From JAITVB01 sp031553805 (GTDB lineage Bacteria > Bacteroidota > Bacteroidia > Bacteroidales > Rikenellaceae), in the NCBI GenBank assembly GCA_031553805.1, contig JAVBLC010000002.1:62001-126000 (forward strand): a stretch of 64,000 bases of DNA, given 5' to 3'. Each line of letters starts with the position of its first letter. Position 1 is the stretch's first letter. Shown here piece after piece: positions 51,690 to 60,252 of this stretch. Under the pieces are notes generated by a model. That model was not told the origin of the DNA. It made no database searches and saw only the letters and a program-made list of their open reading frames with translations. A program made the translations under genes and the position numbers.

Positions 51690-51760
51690 TTTTTGCTGAC
51701 TTTTTTATCAAGAAAAAGTAGCTACCTCCTGGCACGGGGAGATGTGACCTTGCTTGGAGA
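51690..51760. repeat. Hairpin plus tail related to the 15.5-kb tandem unit
   Basis: ACTTTTT, a short loop and AAAAAGT form a hairpin in the position of CCACTTTTGTA...TACAAAAGTGG. It is followed by CTACCTCCTGGCAC, GGGGAGATGTGACCTTGCTTGG, which aligns with TGCCTCCCGGCACTTGGGATGT and CCCTTGCT of the second array unit. Confidence 0.65.
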
Positions 51761-51769
51761 GGCTAAAAT

Positions 51770-54532
51770 CTAAACTACAATATTAATAATCTTGGCGGGG
51801 ACGACGATCACCTTCTTCGGCGCCCGCCCTTCGGTGTATTTTTCGGTGTTGGCGTCGGCCAGCACAGCGGCTTCGACTTCCTTCGGTCCCATGGCGGCGG
51901 GCAGCGTGATCTTGAAACGCATTTTTCCGTTAAAAGAAACCGGATATTCGATGTTGCTTTCCGTCAAATACTTTTTGTCCCACGCGGGCCACGCGGCTGC
52001 CACCACCGACCCGGCGTTGCCCAGTTGGGCCCACAATTCTTCGGCGATGTGCGGCGCAAAAGGCGAAAGCACCACCACGAGCGGCTCCAACACCGACCGC
52101 TTGCTGCAACCGGTCTCGGTCAACTCGTTGACGCAGATCATAAAGGCGCTGACCGACGTGTTGAACGAGAAATTCTCTATGTCTTCCGATACCTTTTTAA
52201 TCGTCTTGTGCAACGTTTTCAATTCTTTTTCCGACGGCGCTTCGTCGCTGACTGCGAGCATATTGTCGCGGTCGAAGAACAGGCGCCAGAAACGGCGCAG
52301 GAATTTATGCACCCCGTCGATCCCGTTCGTGTCCCACGGCTTGGCCTGCTCGAGCGGGCCGAGGAACATCTCGTACATCCGCAGCGTATCGGCGCCATAC
52401 TGTTCGACGATCATATCGGGATTCACGACGTTGAACATCGACTTCGACATCTTTTCGACCGCCCAGCCGCAGACGTATTTTTCATCTTCCAAGACGAATT
52501 CGGCCGAAGCGAACTCGGGCTGCCATTTTTTGAACGCGTCGAGGTCGAGCATGTCATTGCGCACGATGTTTACGTCGACGTGGATTTCCTGCGTATCGTA
52601 CTGATCCTTGAGGCCGAGCGATACGAATTTGTTCGTCCCCTTGATGCGGTACACGAAATTCGACCGGCCCTGGATCATCCCTTGATTCACTAGCTTTTTG
52701 AATGGTTCTTCCTCGCACACATAGCCGAGGTCAAAGAGGAATTTATTCCAGAAACGGCTGTACATCAGGTGTCCCGTCGCGTGTTCGATGCCGCCGACAT
52801 AGAGGTCGACGCTGCGCCAGTATTCGTCAGCCTCTTTCGACACCAACGCCTTGTCGTTGTGCGGGTCCATGTAGCGCAGGTAGTAGGCGCTCGACCCGGC
52901 GAAACCGGGCATCGTGCTCAGTTCGAACGGCTCGTCGGCCATCCGTTGCCACCCCTTGACGCGGGCCAGCGGCGGTTCGCCCTCGGCCGTGGGGCCGAAG
53001 TTTTCGATCGACGGCAGTTCGAGCGGCAATTCGTGCTCGGGCAAAGTGTGCGGAATTCCATTCTTGTAATAGACAGGGAACGGTTCGCCCCAATAACGCT
53101 GGCGGCTGAAAATGGCGTCGCGCAAGCGGTAGTTGATCTTTTTACGCCCGATGCCGCGTTTCTCGATCTCGGCAAACATGGCCCGGATAGCATCCTTGAC
53201 GTCCATTCCGGTAATGAAATCCGAGTTGATCATCTTACCTTCCTTCGCGTCGTAGGATTCTACGCTGATATCGCCGCCCTCGACCACCGGAATGATTTCT
53301 AACGAAAAATGCTTCGCAAAGGCATAGTCGCGGCTGTCGTGGGCCGGTACGGCCATGATCGCTCCGGTGCCGTAGCCCGCCAACACGTAGTCGCTGATGA
53401 AGATCGGAATGCGCGCCCCGTTGAACGGGTTTTTCGCATAGCCTCCCGTAAATTGGCCGCTTACGCGTTTTGTCTCCATCATCCGTTCGCGTTCCGACCG
53501 TTTCTTGGTTTCGGCCAGGTAGGTGTCGATCGCTGCGCGGTATTCGGGGGTGGTCAGCTTGTCGACCAACTCGTGCTCGGGAGCCAGTACCATAAAGGTG
53601 GCACCGAAGATCGTATCGGGACGGGTCGTAAAGATTTCCAGTTTTTCGGGGTGGCCGTCGAGGTCGAAAAACATCTGGGCTCCTTCCGAGCGGCCGATCC
53701 AGTTGCGCTGGATCTCTTTGAGCGATTCGCTCCATTCGAGCGTGTCGAGGCCGTCCAACAGGCGCTGGGCGTAAGCCGTTACGCGCAACGACCATTGTTT
53801 CATGACCTTCTGCTCCACCGGATAGCCGCCGCGTACCGACAGCCCGCCGACCACTTCGTCGTTGGCCAGCACCGTGCCCAGGGCTGAACACCAGTTGACC
53901 ATCGTGTCAGCCCGGAAAGCGAGGCGGTAATTTTGCAACACTTCCTCGCGCTGCGCCTCGTTCCACCCGTTCCATTGGGCGGCAGTGAAATGCAACAGCT
54001 CGGTGCAGGCCACGTTGAGTCCTGCGCTGCCGTGTTTTTCAAACACGCCGATCAGTTCTTCCATCGGCCGCGCCTGTTGCGCGTCGAAGCAATAATACGA
54101 ATGGAACATTTTCGTAAATGCCCATTGCGTCCAGTGGTAATATTTCGGGTCGCAGGTCTGCACCTCGCGGCTCCAGTCATAGGAAAAGCCGAGTTTGTCC
54201 ATCTGCTCGCGGTAACGGGCGATGTTCTTTTCTGTGGTCACGGCCGGGTGTTGTCCGGTCTGGATGGCATACTGCTCGGCCGGCAACCCGAAGGCGTCGT
54301 AGCCCATCGGGTGCAGCACGTTGAACCCCCGCAGGCGTTTGTAGCGGCTGTAAATATCCGAAGCGATGTAGCCCAGCGGATGGCCCACGTGCAGCCCCGC
54401 ACCCGACGGGTAGGGGAACATATCGAGGACATAAAATTTGGGTTTAGACGGATCGACGTCGACTTTGTAGGTCTGGCTGTCGATCCATTTTTGCTGCCAC
54501 TTGGGCTCGATGGCTCTGAAATTGTATTCCAT
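51770..54532 (-). CDS. leuS: Leucyl-tRNA synthetase
   Basis: A 920-residue class I synthetase. MEYNFRAIEPKWQQKW is the usual start; the ATG at 54532 is preferred because a -7 promoter element covers the upstream ATG at 54565. The HIGH motif is HVGHPLGY (about residue 45) after MFPYPSGAGL; the editing (CP1) domain contains TTRPDTIFGATFMVLAPEHE and GTGAIMAVPAHDSRD; KMSKS is present near residue 694 (EKMSKSMFNVVNPD), with an insert of the Bacteroidetes type before it. The gene is followed by repeat copy B and then mutS2. Confidence 0.97.
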   Translation of the reverse strand: MEYNFRAIEPKWQQKWIDSQTYKVDVDPSKPKFYVLDMFPYPSGAGLHVGHPLGYIASDIYSRYKRLRGFNVLHPMGYDAFGLPAEQYAIQTGQHPAVTTEKNIARYREQMDKLGFSYDWSREVQTCDPKYYHWTQWAFTKMFHSYYCFDAQQARPMEELIGVFEKHGSAGLNVACTELLHFTAAQWNGWNEAQREEVLQNYRLAFRADTMVNWCSALGTVLANDEVVGGLSVRGGYPVEQKVMKQWSLRVTAYAQRLLDGLDTLEWSESLKEIQRNWIGRSEGAQMFFDLDGHPEKLEIFTTRPDTIFGATFMVLAPEHELVDKLTTPEYRAAIDTYLAETKKRSERERMMETKRVSGQFTGGYAKNPFNGARIPIFISDYVLAGYGTGAIMAVPAHDSRDYAFAKHFSLEIIPVVEGGDISVESYDAKEGKMINSDFITGMDVKDAIRAMFAEIEKRGIGRKKINYRLRDAIFSRQRYWGEPFPVYYKNGIPHTLPEHELPLELPSIENFGPTAEGEPPLARVKGWQRMADEPFELSTMPGFAGSSAYYLRYMDPHNDKALVSKEADEYWRSVDLYVGGIEHATGHLMYSRFWNKFLFDLGYVCEEEPFKKLVNQGMIQGRSNFVYRIKGTNKFVSLGLKDQYDTQEIHVDVNIVRNDMLDLDAFKKWQPEFASAEFVLEDEKYVCGWAVEKMSKSMFNVVNPDMIVEQYGADTLRMYEMFLGPLEQAKPWDTNGIDGVHKFLRRFWRLFFDRDNMLAVSDEAPSEKELKTLHKTIKKVSEDIENFSFNTSVSAFMICVNELTETGCSKRSVLEPLVVVLSPFAPHIAEELWAQLGNAGSVVAAAWPAWDKKYLTESNIEYPVSFNGKMRFKITLPAAMGPKEVEAAVLADANTEKYTEGRAPKKVIVVPAKIINIVV

Positions 54533-54562
54533 AGTGCGGGGTTCGTTTCTTTTGCGAATGGG

Positions 54563-54570
54563 CAAAGTTA
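54563..54570 (-). promoter_or_regulatory. -7 element TAACTTTG of leuS
   Basis: Exact consensus match on the minus strand, 30 bases upstream of the ATG at 54532. Confidence 0.5.
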
Positions 54571-54601
54571 GCCAAAATTCATAATTTTTGGAAAATCTCG
54601 G

Positions 54602-54630
54602 TTGCCCCTGCGGTAAATTTTCTAAATTTG
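54602..54630 (+). promoter_or_regulatory. Promoter of the pseudaminic acid operon
   Basis: TTG (54602-54604), 18 bases, TAAATTTG (54623-54630), 28 bases before the pseB start. Confidence 0.65.
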
Positions 54631-54658
54631 CGGATACAAATCACGAAAACCACATAAG

Positions 54659-55666
54659 ATGCTGAACCATAAATCGGTCCTGATCACCGGCGGGACAGGC
54701 TCCTTTGGGAAGAAATTCGTCGAAACGATCCTGGCCCGCTATCCCCGGGTGAGTCGCTTGGTCGTCTTTTCACGCGATGAACTGAAGCAGTTTGAGATGG
54801 CGCAACGATTCTCGCCCGAAAAATACCCGCAGATGCGCTATTTCCTTGGCGATGTGCGCGATGCCGCCCGCCTGAAACGCGCCTGCGAAGGGGTCGACGT
54901 GGTGATCCACGCCGCGGCGCTGAAACAGGTGCCGGCTGCCGAATACAACCCCGACGAATTCATCAAGACCAATATCCTCGGGGCGCAGAACCTGATCGAC
55001 GCCTGCCTGCAGACCGAGGTCAAGGTGGTGGTGGCGCTTTCGACCGACAAGGCCGCCGCCCCGGTCAACCTTTATGGCGCGACCAAACTCGTTTCCGACA
55101 AGCTTTTTATTGCCGCCAACAATATCAAGGGCAAGCGCGACCTGCGTTTTTCGGCCGTGCGCTACGGCAACGTGATGGGTTCGCGCGGCTCGGTGATCCC
55201 GTTCTTTATGAATAAACGTGTGGATGGTGTTATTCCGGTGACACACAACGAGATGACCCGATTTAATATCACCCTCGAAGAGGGGGTCGACATGGTCCTT
55301 TGGGCGATCGAGAACGCGATCGGCGGCGAGATCTTCGTGCCGAAAATCCCTTCCTACAAGATCGAAACCGTGGCCCAGGCCGTGGCCCCGAGCGCAAAGA
55401 TCGAATACATCGGCATCCGTCCCGGCGAAAAGATCCACGAAGAGATGATCACCGATAGCGACTCGTTCAACACGATCGAGTTCGACCGCTACTTCGCCAT
55501 CCTGCCCTCGGGCATCGACAAGGAACGCTACCTGAAGCATTTTCATGCGAAAGTGGTCCCGGTAGGTTTCCGCTATAATTCCGGCGAAAACACCCGGTGG
55601 GAAACGGTCGAAACGCTGCGCGAAAAGATCGAAAAATTTGTCGATAAAACTTTCAAGCCCCTGTAG
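54659..55666 (+). CDS. pseB: UDP-N-acetylglucosamine 4,6-dehydratase (inverting)
   Basis: A 335-residue extended SDR enzyme, first step of pseudaminic acid synthesis: it makes UDP-2-acetamido-2,6-dideoxy-beta-L-arabino-hexos-4-ulose from UDP-GlcNAc. SVLITGGTGSFGKKFVETIL is the NADP-binding loop; FSRDELKQFEMAQ, FLGDVRD, HAAALKQVPAAEYNPDEFIKTNILGAQNLI, LSTDKAAAPVNLYGATKLVSDKLF (catalytic Tyr/Lys as Y-x3-K) and YGNVMGSRGSVIPFF are highly typical. Soluble, without the membrane helices of the large FlaA1/PglF forms. First gene of a five-gene operon with a consensus promoter. Confidence 0.95.
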   Translation: MLNHKSVLITGGTGSFGKKFVETILARYPRVSRLVVFSRDELKQFEMAQRFSPEKYPQMRYFLGDVRDAARLKRACEGVDVVIHAAALKQVPAAEYNPDEFIKTNILGAQNLIDACLQTEVKVVVALSTDKAAAPVNLYGATKLVSDKLFIAANNIKGKRDLRFSAVRYGNVMGSRGSVIPFFMNKRVDGVIPVTHNEMTRFNITLEEGVDMVLWAIENAIGGEIFVPKIPSYKIETVAQAVAPSAKIEYIGIRPGEKIHEEMITDSDSFNTIEFDRYFAILPSGIDKERYLKHFHAKVVPVGFRYNSGENTRWETVETLREKIEKFVDKTFKPL

Positions 55667-55673
55667 GCCTGAT

Positions 55674-56828
55674 ATGGAAAAGATCCCCTATGGCCGCCAG
55701 CATATCACCGACGCCGACATCGAGGCGGTGGTCGACGCGCTGCGTTCCGATTTCTTGACACAAGGTCCGGCGGTGGGGCAATTCGAAAAAGCGTTTGCGG
55801 ATTACTGTGGCGCAGCCCATGCGGTGGCCGTGGCCAACGGCACGGCGGCCTTGCATCTGGCTGTACTGGCCCTCGGGCTCAAACCGGGCGAAAAGGTGAT
55901 TACCACACCGATCACCTTTGCCGCCAGCGCCAACTGCGTGCGCTATGCCGAAGGCGAAGTAGATTTTTGCGACATCGACCCCGAAACCTTTCTATTTGAC
56001 CTCGATAAATTAGAGAAGAAACTCGAAAAAGCCCCGGCCGGGACCTATAAAGGCGTGATCCCCGTCAGTTTGGCGGGCTATCCCATCGATGGCGAACGCC
56101 TTCGGAAAATCGCCGACCGCCATGGCCTGTGGGTGGTCGAAGACGCTTGCCACGCTCCCGGTGCCTCGTTCACCGATTCGACCGGAGCGGTGCAACGCAC
56201 GGGCAACGGCCGTTGGGCCGAGGCGACGGTCTTCTCGTTCCACCCGGTGAAACACATCACCACGGGCGAGGGTGGGGCCGTGACCACCAACAGCGCAGAA
56301 CTATACAACCGCCTGCTCTCGCTCCGCAGCCACGGCATCACGCGCGATCCGGCACGGCTGACCCGCAACGACGGCGGTTGGTACTACGAAATGCAGGAGT
56401 TGGGATTTAATTATCGCCTGACCGATTTCCAGGCTGCCCTCGGCCTGTCGCAATTGCAGCATGCCGACGCAGGTGTCGCCCGCCGCCAGGCGATCGCCGC
56501 CCGCTACGACGAAGCGTTTTCAGGGATTAACGGTCTTACGGTGCCAAAGGTAGTTGCAGGAATTTCCCACGCCTACCATCTCTACATCGTTCGCACCCCA
56601 CGCCGCAAGGCCTTTTACGATTATCTCCAGGCGAACAATATCTTTGCGCAGGTCCATTACATCCCCGTCCACCGGCAGCCCTATTACGAAGCGTTGGGCT
56701 GGAGAGCGGGTGATTTTCCTGTAGCCGAAAACTACTACGAAACGTGTTTGAGCCTGCCGATGTACCCGACGCTAACCGCAGAGGATCAGGAGCGGGTTAT
56801 TGAAACCGTCAAAAAGTTTTTCCGATGA
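55674..56828 (+). CDS. pseC: UDP-4-amino-4,6-dideoxy-N-acetyl-beta-L-altrosamine transaminase
   Basis: A 384-residue PLP-dependent DegT-family enzyme, second step of the Pse pathway. IPYGRQHITDADIEAVVDALRSDFLTQGPAV at the start is characteristic of PseC; AVAVANGTAALHLAVLALG binds the cofactor phosphate, VVEDACHAPGA carries the pyridine-contacting Asp, and the PLP lysine is in FSFHPVKHITTGEGG. The ATG at 55674 is 7 bases after the pseB stop; an in-frame upstream ATG (55638) overlaps pseB and adds unrelated residues. Its end overlaps the pseF start by 4 bases. Confidence 0.95.
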   Translation: MEKIPYGRQHITDADIEAVVDALRSDFLTQGPAVGQFEKAFADYCGAAHAVAVANGTAALHLAVLALGLKPGEKVITTPITFAASANCVRYAEGEVDFCDIDPETFLFDLDKLEKKLEKAPAGTYKGVIPVSLAGYPIDGERLRKIADRHGLWVVEDACHAPGASFTDSTGAVQRTGNGRWAEATVFSFHPVKHITTGEGGAVTTNSAELYNRLLSLRSHGITRDPARLTRNDGGWYYEMQELGFNYRLTDFQAALGLSQLQHADAGVARRQAIAARYDEAFSGINGLTVPKVVAGISHAYHLYIVRTPRRKAFYDYLQANNIFAQVHYIPVHRQPYYEALGWRAGDFPVAENYYETCLSLPMYPTLTAEDQERVIETVKKFFR

Positions 56829-57523
56829 AGTGCCTGGCGATCATCCCCGCCCGCGGCGGCAGCAAACGGATTCCGGGCAAGAACATCCGCCTGTTCCTGG
56901 GCCGCCCGATCATCGCTTACTCGATTGAGACAGCGGTGAAAAGCCGTTTGTTCGCCGAGGTGATGGTGTCGACCGACGACGAAGCGGTGGCTGCTGTGGC
57001 CCGTGAATCTGGAGCCACGGTGCCTTTTCTGCGTTCGGCGGCTTCGGCCGATGATTTTGCGCCGCTGGCCACTGTAGTAGACGAAGTATTGCGCGCTTAC
57101 GAAAAGGCTGGAAAAACGTTCGATGCCTTTTGCTGCCTGCTGCCCACCGCCCCGCTGATCGGTGCGGAAGAGTTGCAATGGGCCTGCAATATGCTTGTTG
57201 AAAATACGGCCGCTGAGGCGGTGGTTCCGGTGGTGGCCTTTTCCTATCCGATCCAGCGCGCGCTCGGGATGGACGCCGACGGCCGCGTGGCGATGCGCCA
57301 CCCCGAACACACCTTTACCCGCAGTCAGGACCTTGAACTGTCCTACCACGACACCGGTACGTTCTATTGGATGCGTACGGCCGCTTTCGACCGTCACCAC
57401 ACACTCTTCCCCCCGGCTACCCTCGGCCTGCCGCTGCCCGAAAACCGCGTGCAGGACATCGATACCGAAAGCGATTGGCAGCTGGCCGAGTTTAAGTATA
57501 AGTTTCTGCACGATAGATTATAA
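56825..57523 (+). CDS. pseF: CMP-pseudaminic acid synthetase (cytidylyltransferase)
   Basis: A 232-residue nucleotidyltransferase, last step of the pathway (CTP + pseudaminic acid). The N-terminal CLAIIPARGGSKRIPGKNIRLFLGRPIIAYSIETA is the CMP-sugar synthetase signature, followed by VSTDDEAVAAVARE and CCLLPTAPLIGAEELQ. Closely related to NeuA/LegF types, but the neighbours define Pse specificity. The ATG overlaps the pseC stop (ATGA), so it is translationally coupled. Confidence 0.92.
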   Translation: MKCLAIIPARGGSKRIPGKNIRLFLGRPIIAYSIETAVKSRLFAEVMVSTDDEAVAAVARESGATVPFLRSAASADDFAPLATVVDEVLRAYEKAGKTFDAFCCLLPTAPLIGAEELQWACNMLVENTAAEAVVPVVAFSYPIQRALGMDADGRVAMRHPEHTFTRSQDLELSYHDTGTFYWMRTAAFDRHHTLFPPATLGLPLPENRVQDIDTESDWQLAEFKYKFLHDRL

Positions 57524-57535
57524 CACCATATCCTG

Positions 57536-58984
57536 ATGACGAAAAATCCGAAAAAGATAGTTTTCCGGGCCGACGGCAATTCGTCCATCGGGATGGGCCA
57601 TTTCGTGCGCTCGCTGGCGTTGGCCGAGCAGCTGAAAGGCGAGTTTTTCATTACGTTTGCCACCCGCACCCCGTCGGACTACCAACGGGCGATGATGAAA
57701 GCCACATGCGACGAGGTGATCGAACTGCCGGGCGACGAACAAGCCCACTTCAACCAATTTCTCGGCTACCTGACCGGCGGCGAAACGGTGGTGCTGGATA
57801 ACTATTTTTTTGATACCGATTATCAGCTGAAGATCAAGGCGCTGGGTTGCCGTCTGGTGTGCATCGATGACACTCACGACTGTCATTACGCGGCCGATGT
57901 GGTGATCAACCATGCCTTGGGGCTGACGCGCGAGATGTTCTCGTGCGAACCCTACACCCAGCTCTGCCTGGGGCTCGATTGGGCGCTGCTGCGAATGCCT
58001 TTTCTGAAGCATTTTCCGCTGCCCGACCGGGGCGATTCGCTCTTTGTGTGCTTCGGCGGGGTCGATGCCAACAACCTGACGATGAAAACCCTGCAGGCTG
58101 TAGACCAGATCGGTGCGATCGACACGATCTATGCCGTCGTGGGCGATGCCTATTCCTATAAACGCGAACTGAAAGCTTACGCCCAAAATAACCCGAAGAC
58201 GAAAATTCTGAAAAACCTGTCGGCGGCCGAGATGGTGTCGGTAATGTCGTCCTGCCGCGCGGCGGTGGTGTCGGCGAGCACGGTGCTATGGGAGTCGGTT
58301 TGGATGGGATTGTCTTGTGTATATGGGTGTTACGTGAGTAATCAGGAGGAAGTCTGCCGCAACCTGGGCACCGACCCGTTGCTCGGGCTGATCTGCCTGG
58401 GCGATCTGATGGCTGCCGACGGACAAGTGATCGCCGAGGCTGTGGCTTCGCTCTACGGCCGCGATCCCGGCGCATTTACGCCTTGGCCCCGGACGCGAGT
58501 CCAGGAGAATTTCCAACGGTTATTCCGGCGCTCGATCACGCTCCGGCCTGCGGCGGCGGGTGACGCGATGCGCTATTACCTGTGGGCGAACGAACCGTTG
58601 ACCCGCGCCAATTCGGGCACGACCGAGCCCATTTCGCTCGACACCCACCTCGATTGGTTCCAACGCCACCTGGCCGACCCGCATTGTACGATGTACGTTG
58701 CGTATCACCAGGGATTTCCGCTGGGACAGGTGCGCTTCGACGTGGCGGGCGATACGGCCGAAGTCAGCATCTCGATGGACGAAGTGTTTCGCGGCCGACA
58801 CCTGGGCGACCAATTGCTGATCGCCGCCCTCGACACCCACGCCCTGGAGTGTCCGGAAATAGCCTGGTGGACGGCCCGCATCCGCACCGACAATATCCCC
58901 TCGCGCCGCATTTTCGAAGCGGCCGGATTCGTTGAGAATTCCGTCGAGGGAGAGTTTTTGCAATATACATTAGAACGAGTTTGA
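57536..58984 (+). CDS. PseG-PseH fusion: UDP-sugar hydrolase plus N-acetyltransferase
   Basis: A 482-residue two-domain protein. Residues 1 to about 325 are PseG, a GT-B-fold hydrolase releasing 2,4-diacetamido-2,4,6-trideoxy-L-altrose from UDP: KIVFRADGNSSIGMGHFVRSLALAEQL, VLDNYFFDTDYQ, DDTHDCHYAADVVINH, VCFGGVDANNLT. Residues about 335-482 are a GNAT domain of PseH type (SITLRPAAAGDAMRYYLWANEPLTRANSGTT, LGQVRFDVAGDTAEVSISMDEVFRGRHLGDQLLIAA), which acetylates N-4 before hydrolysis. In most bacteria these are separate genes. Here the pathway order is H then G, but the domain order is G then H. The stop overlaps a TTG of the next frame. Confidence 0.93.
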   Translation: MTKNPKKIVFRADGNSSIGMGHFVRSLALAEQLKGEFFITFATRTPSDYQRAMMKATCDEVIELPGDEQAHFNQFLGYLTGGETVVLDNYFFDTDYQLKIKALGCRLVCIDDTHDCHYAADVVINHALGLTREMFSCEPYTQLCLGLDWALLRMPFLKHFPLPDRGDSLFVCFGGVDANNLTMKTLQAVDQIGAIDTIYAVVGDAYSYKRELKAYAQNNPKTKILKNLSAAEMVSVMSSCRAAVVSASTVLWESVWMGLSCVYGCYVSNQEEVCRNLGTDPLLGLICLGDLMAADGQVIAEAVASLYGRDPGAFTPWPRTRVQENFQRLFRRSITLRPAAAGDAMRYYLWANEPLTRANSGTTEPISLDTHLDWFQRHLADPHCTMYVAYHQGFPLGQVRFDVAGDTAEVSISMDEVFRGRHLGDQLLIAALDTHALECPEIAWWTARIRTDNIPSRRIFEAAGFVENSVEGEFLQYTLERV

Positions 58985-58998
58985 CCCGCAAACAAAGG

Positions 58999-60015
58999 AT
59001 GGATACCCCCAAGACCCTGATCGTGGCCGAACTTTCGGCCAACCACAACGGCAGCCTGGCGACGGCTGTCGAAACCGTCCGTGCCGCTGCCCGCGCCGGC
59101 GCTGATGCGGTGAAGCTCCAAACCTATACCGCCGATACGATCACCCTTGACTGCCGCACTGATCGCTTCCGGATCGCCGGCGGCCCGTGGGACGGCCGTT
59201 ACCTCCACGACCTCTACGAAGAGGCCCACACGCCCTGGGCGTGGCACGAAGAGATTTTCCGGGTGGCCCGCGAGGAGGGAGTGCTTTGTTTTTCGGCCCC
59301 GTTCGACCTCTCGGCGGTCGATTTTCTGGAAACGCTCGATAATCCGATCTATAAAATCGCTTCGTTCGAAATCACCGATATTCCGCTGATCGAATACGTT
59401 GCATCAAAGGGCAAGCCGGTGATGATCTCGACCGGCATCGCCACCGAAACCGAAATTGCCGATGCGGTCGAAGCGTGCTGCCGGACGGGCAATGCCGAGG
59501 TGGTCCTGCTGAAATGCACCTCGTCCTATCCGGCGACGGCGGCTGAGGCCAACCTGGTGATGATCGCCGATATGCAGGCGCGTTTCGGGTGTCCGGTGGG
59601 CCTCTCCGACCACACGCTTGGCTATACGGTGGCCCTGGCGGCGGTGGCCCTCGGGGCGACGGTGGTCGAAAAACATTTTATTCTGTCGCGTGCGCAAGGC
59701 GGCCCCGATGCCGGTTTCTCGATGGAGCCCGCCGAATTTGCCGAGATGGTGGCCCGGGTCCGTGAGGTCGAGCAATCTTTAGGACGGGTGTCCTACGACC
59801 TGTCTGAAAAGACGCTGGCCAACCGGCGCTTTTCGCGGTCGCTGTTCATCACCGCCGATATGAAGAAAGGAGAGGCTTTTACCTCGAAGAACGTGCGCTC
59901 GGTGCGCCCGGCCGATGGATTGCCGCCGAAATACCTGCCTGTGGTGCTGGGCAAACACGCCGCTTGCGATATCGAGCGCGGAACGCCCCTCTCGGCTGCT
60001 ATGATTGCCGAATAG
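58999..60015 (+). CDS. pseI: Pseudaminic acid synthase
   Basis: A 338-residue NeuB-family enzyme joining the trideoxy-altrose with PEP. LIVAELSANHNGSLATAVETVRAAARAGADAVKLQTYTADTITLD is typical of PseI, with PVGLSDHTLGYTVALAAVALGATVVEKHF (metal-binding His) and a C-terminal SAF (antifreeze-like) domain from about residue 285 (RSLFITADMKKGEAFTSKNVRSVRP). The ATG at 58999 is chosen; a TTG at 58981, overlapping the pseG-pseH stop, would add six residues. It ends the operon at a strong terminator. Confidence 0.95.
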   Translation: MDTPKTLIVAELSANHNGSLATAVETVRAAARAGADAVKLQTYTADTITLDCRTDRFRIAGGPWDGRYLHDLYEEAHTPWAWHEEIFRVAREEGVLCFSAPFDLSAVDFLETLDNPIYKIASFEITDIPLIEYVASKGKPVMISTGIATETEIADAVEACCRTGNAEVVLLKCTSSYPATAAEANLVMIADMQARFGCPVGLSDHTLGYTVALAAVALGATVVEKHFILSRAQGGPDAGFSMEPAEFAEMVARVREVEQSLGRVSYDLSEKTLANRRFSRSLFITADMKKGEAFTSKNVRSVRPADGLPPKYLPVVLGKHAACDIERGTPLSAAMIAE

Positions 60016-60040
60016 ACTTGTTTCGGCCGGCCGGCAAGAA

Positions 60041-60069
60041 AAAAGAGGGAGCGTTGCGCTCCCTCTTTT
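60041..60069. terminator. Bidirectional intrinsic terminator between pseI and the convergent minus-strand genes
   Basis: A 13-bp perfect stem (AAAAGAGGGAGCG and complement) with loop TTG. T runs occur on both exits; it is 25 bases after pseI and 2 bases beyond the 55-codon minus-strand frame. Confidence 0.88.
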
Positions 60070-60071
60070 GG

Positions 60072-60239
60072 TTACGAAAACTCCCGGAAATTTTTCACGA
60101 ACGACCGGTCGAACAGGCAAATGGCCAACGTGACGATTGCCCCGGCTACGATCCCGGCCCCGCCGGGCATTGAGGCCAACAATTCGTTTCCGCCGGCAAC
60201 GCAGACCGTGCAAAGCCCGGCTTTTTTCCGGTTGGCCAT
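60072..60239 (-). CDS. Candidate small membrane protein, 55 residues
   Basis: A short frame on the minus strand beginning MANRKKAGLCTVCVAGGNEL and containing one hydrophobic helix (GIVAGAIVTLAICLF) followed by a basic/aromatic tail (DRSFVKNFREFS). It starts 13 bases after the stop of the FG-GAP lipoprotein gene, with AAAGGAC about 8 bases upstream of the ATG, and ends right before a terminator. Spacing, RBS-like site and topology (positive N-terminus, one helix) argue for a real gene; I recognise no family. It could still be chance. Confidence 0.5.
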   Translation of the reverse strand: MANRKKAGLCTVCVAGGNELLASMPGGAGIVAGAIVTLAICLFDRSFVKNFREFS

Positions 60240-60252
60240 CGGCACTGTCCTT

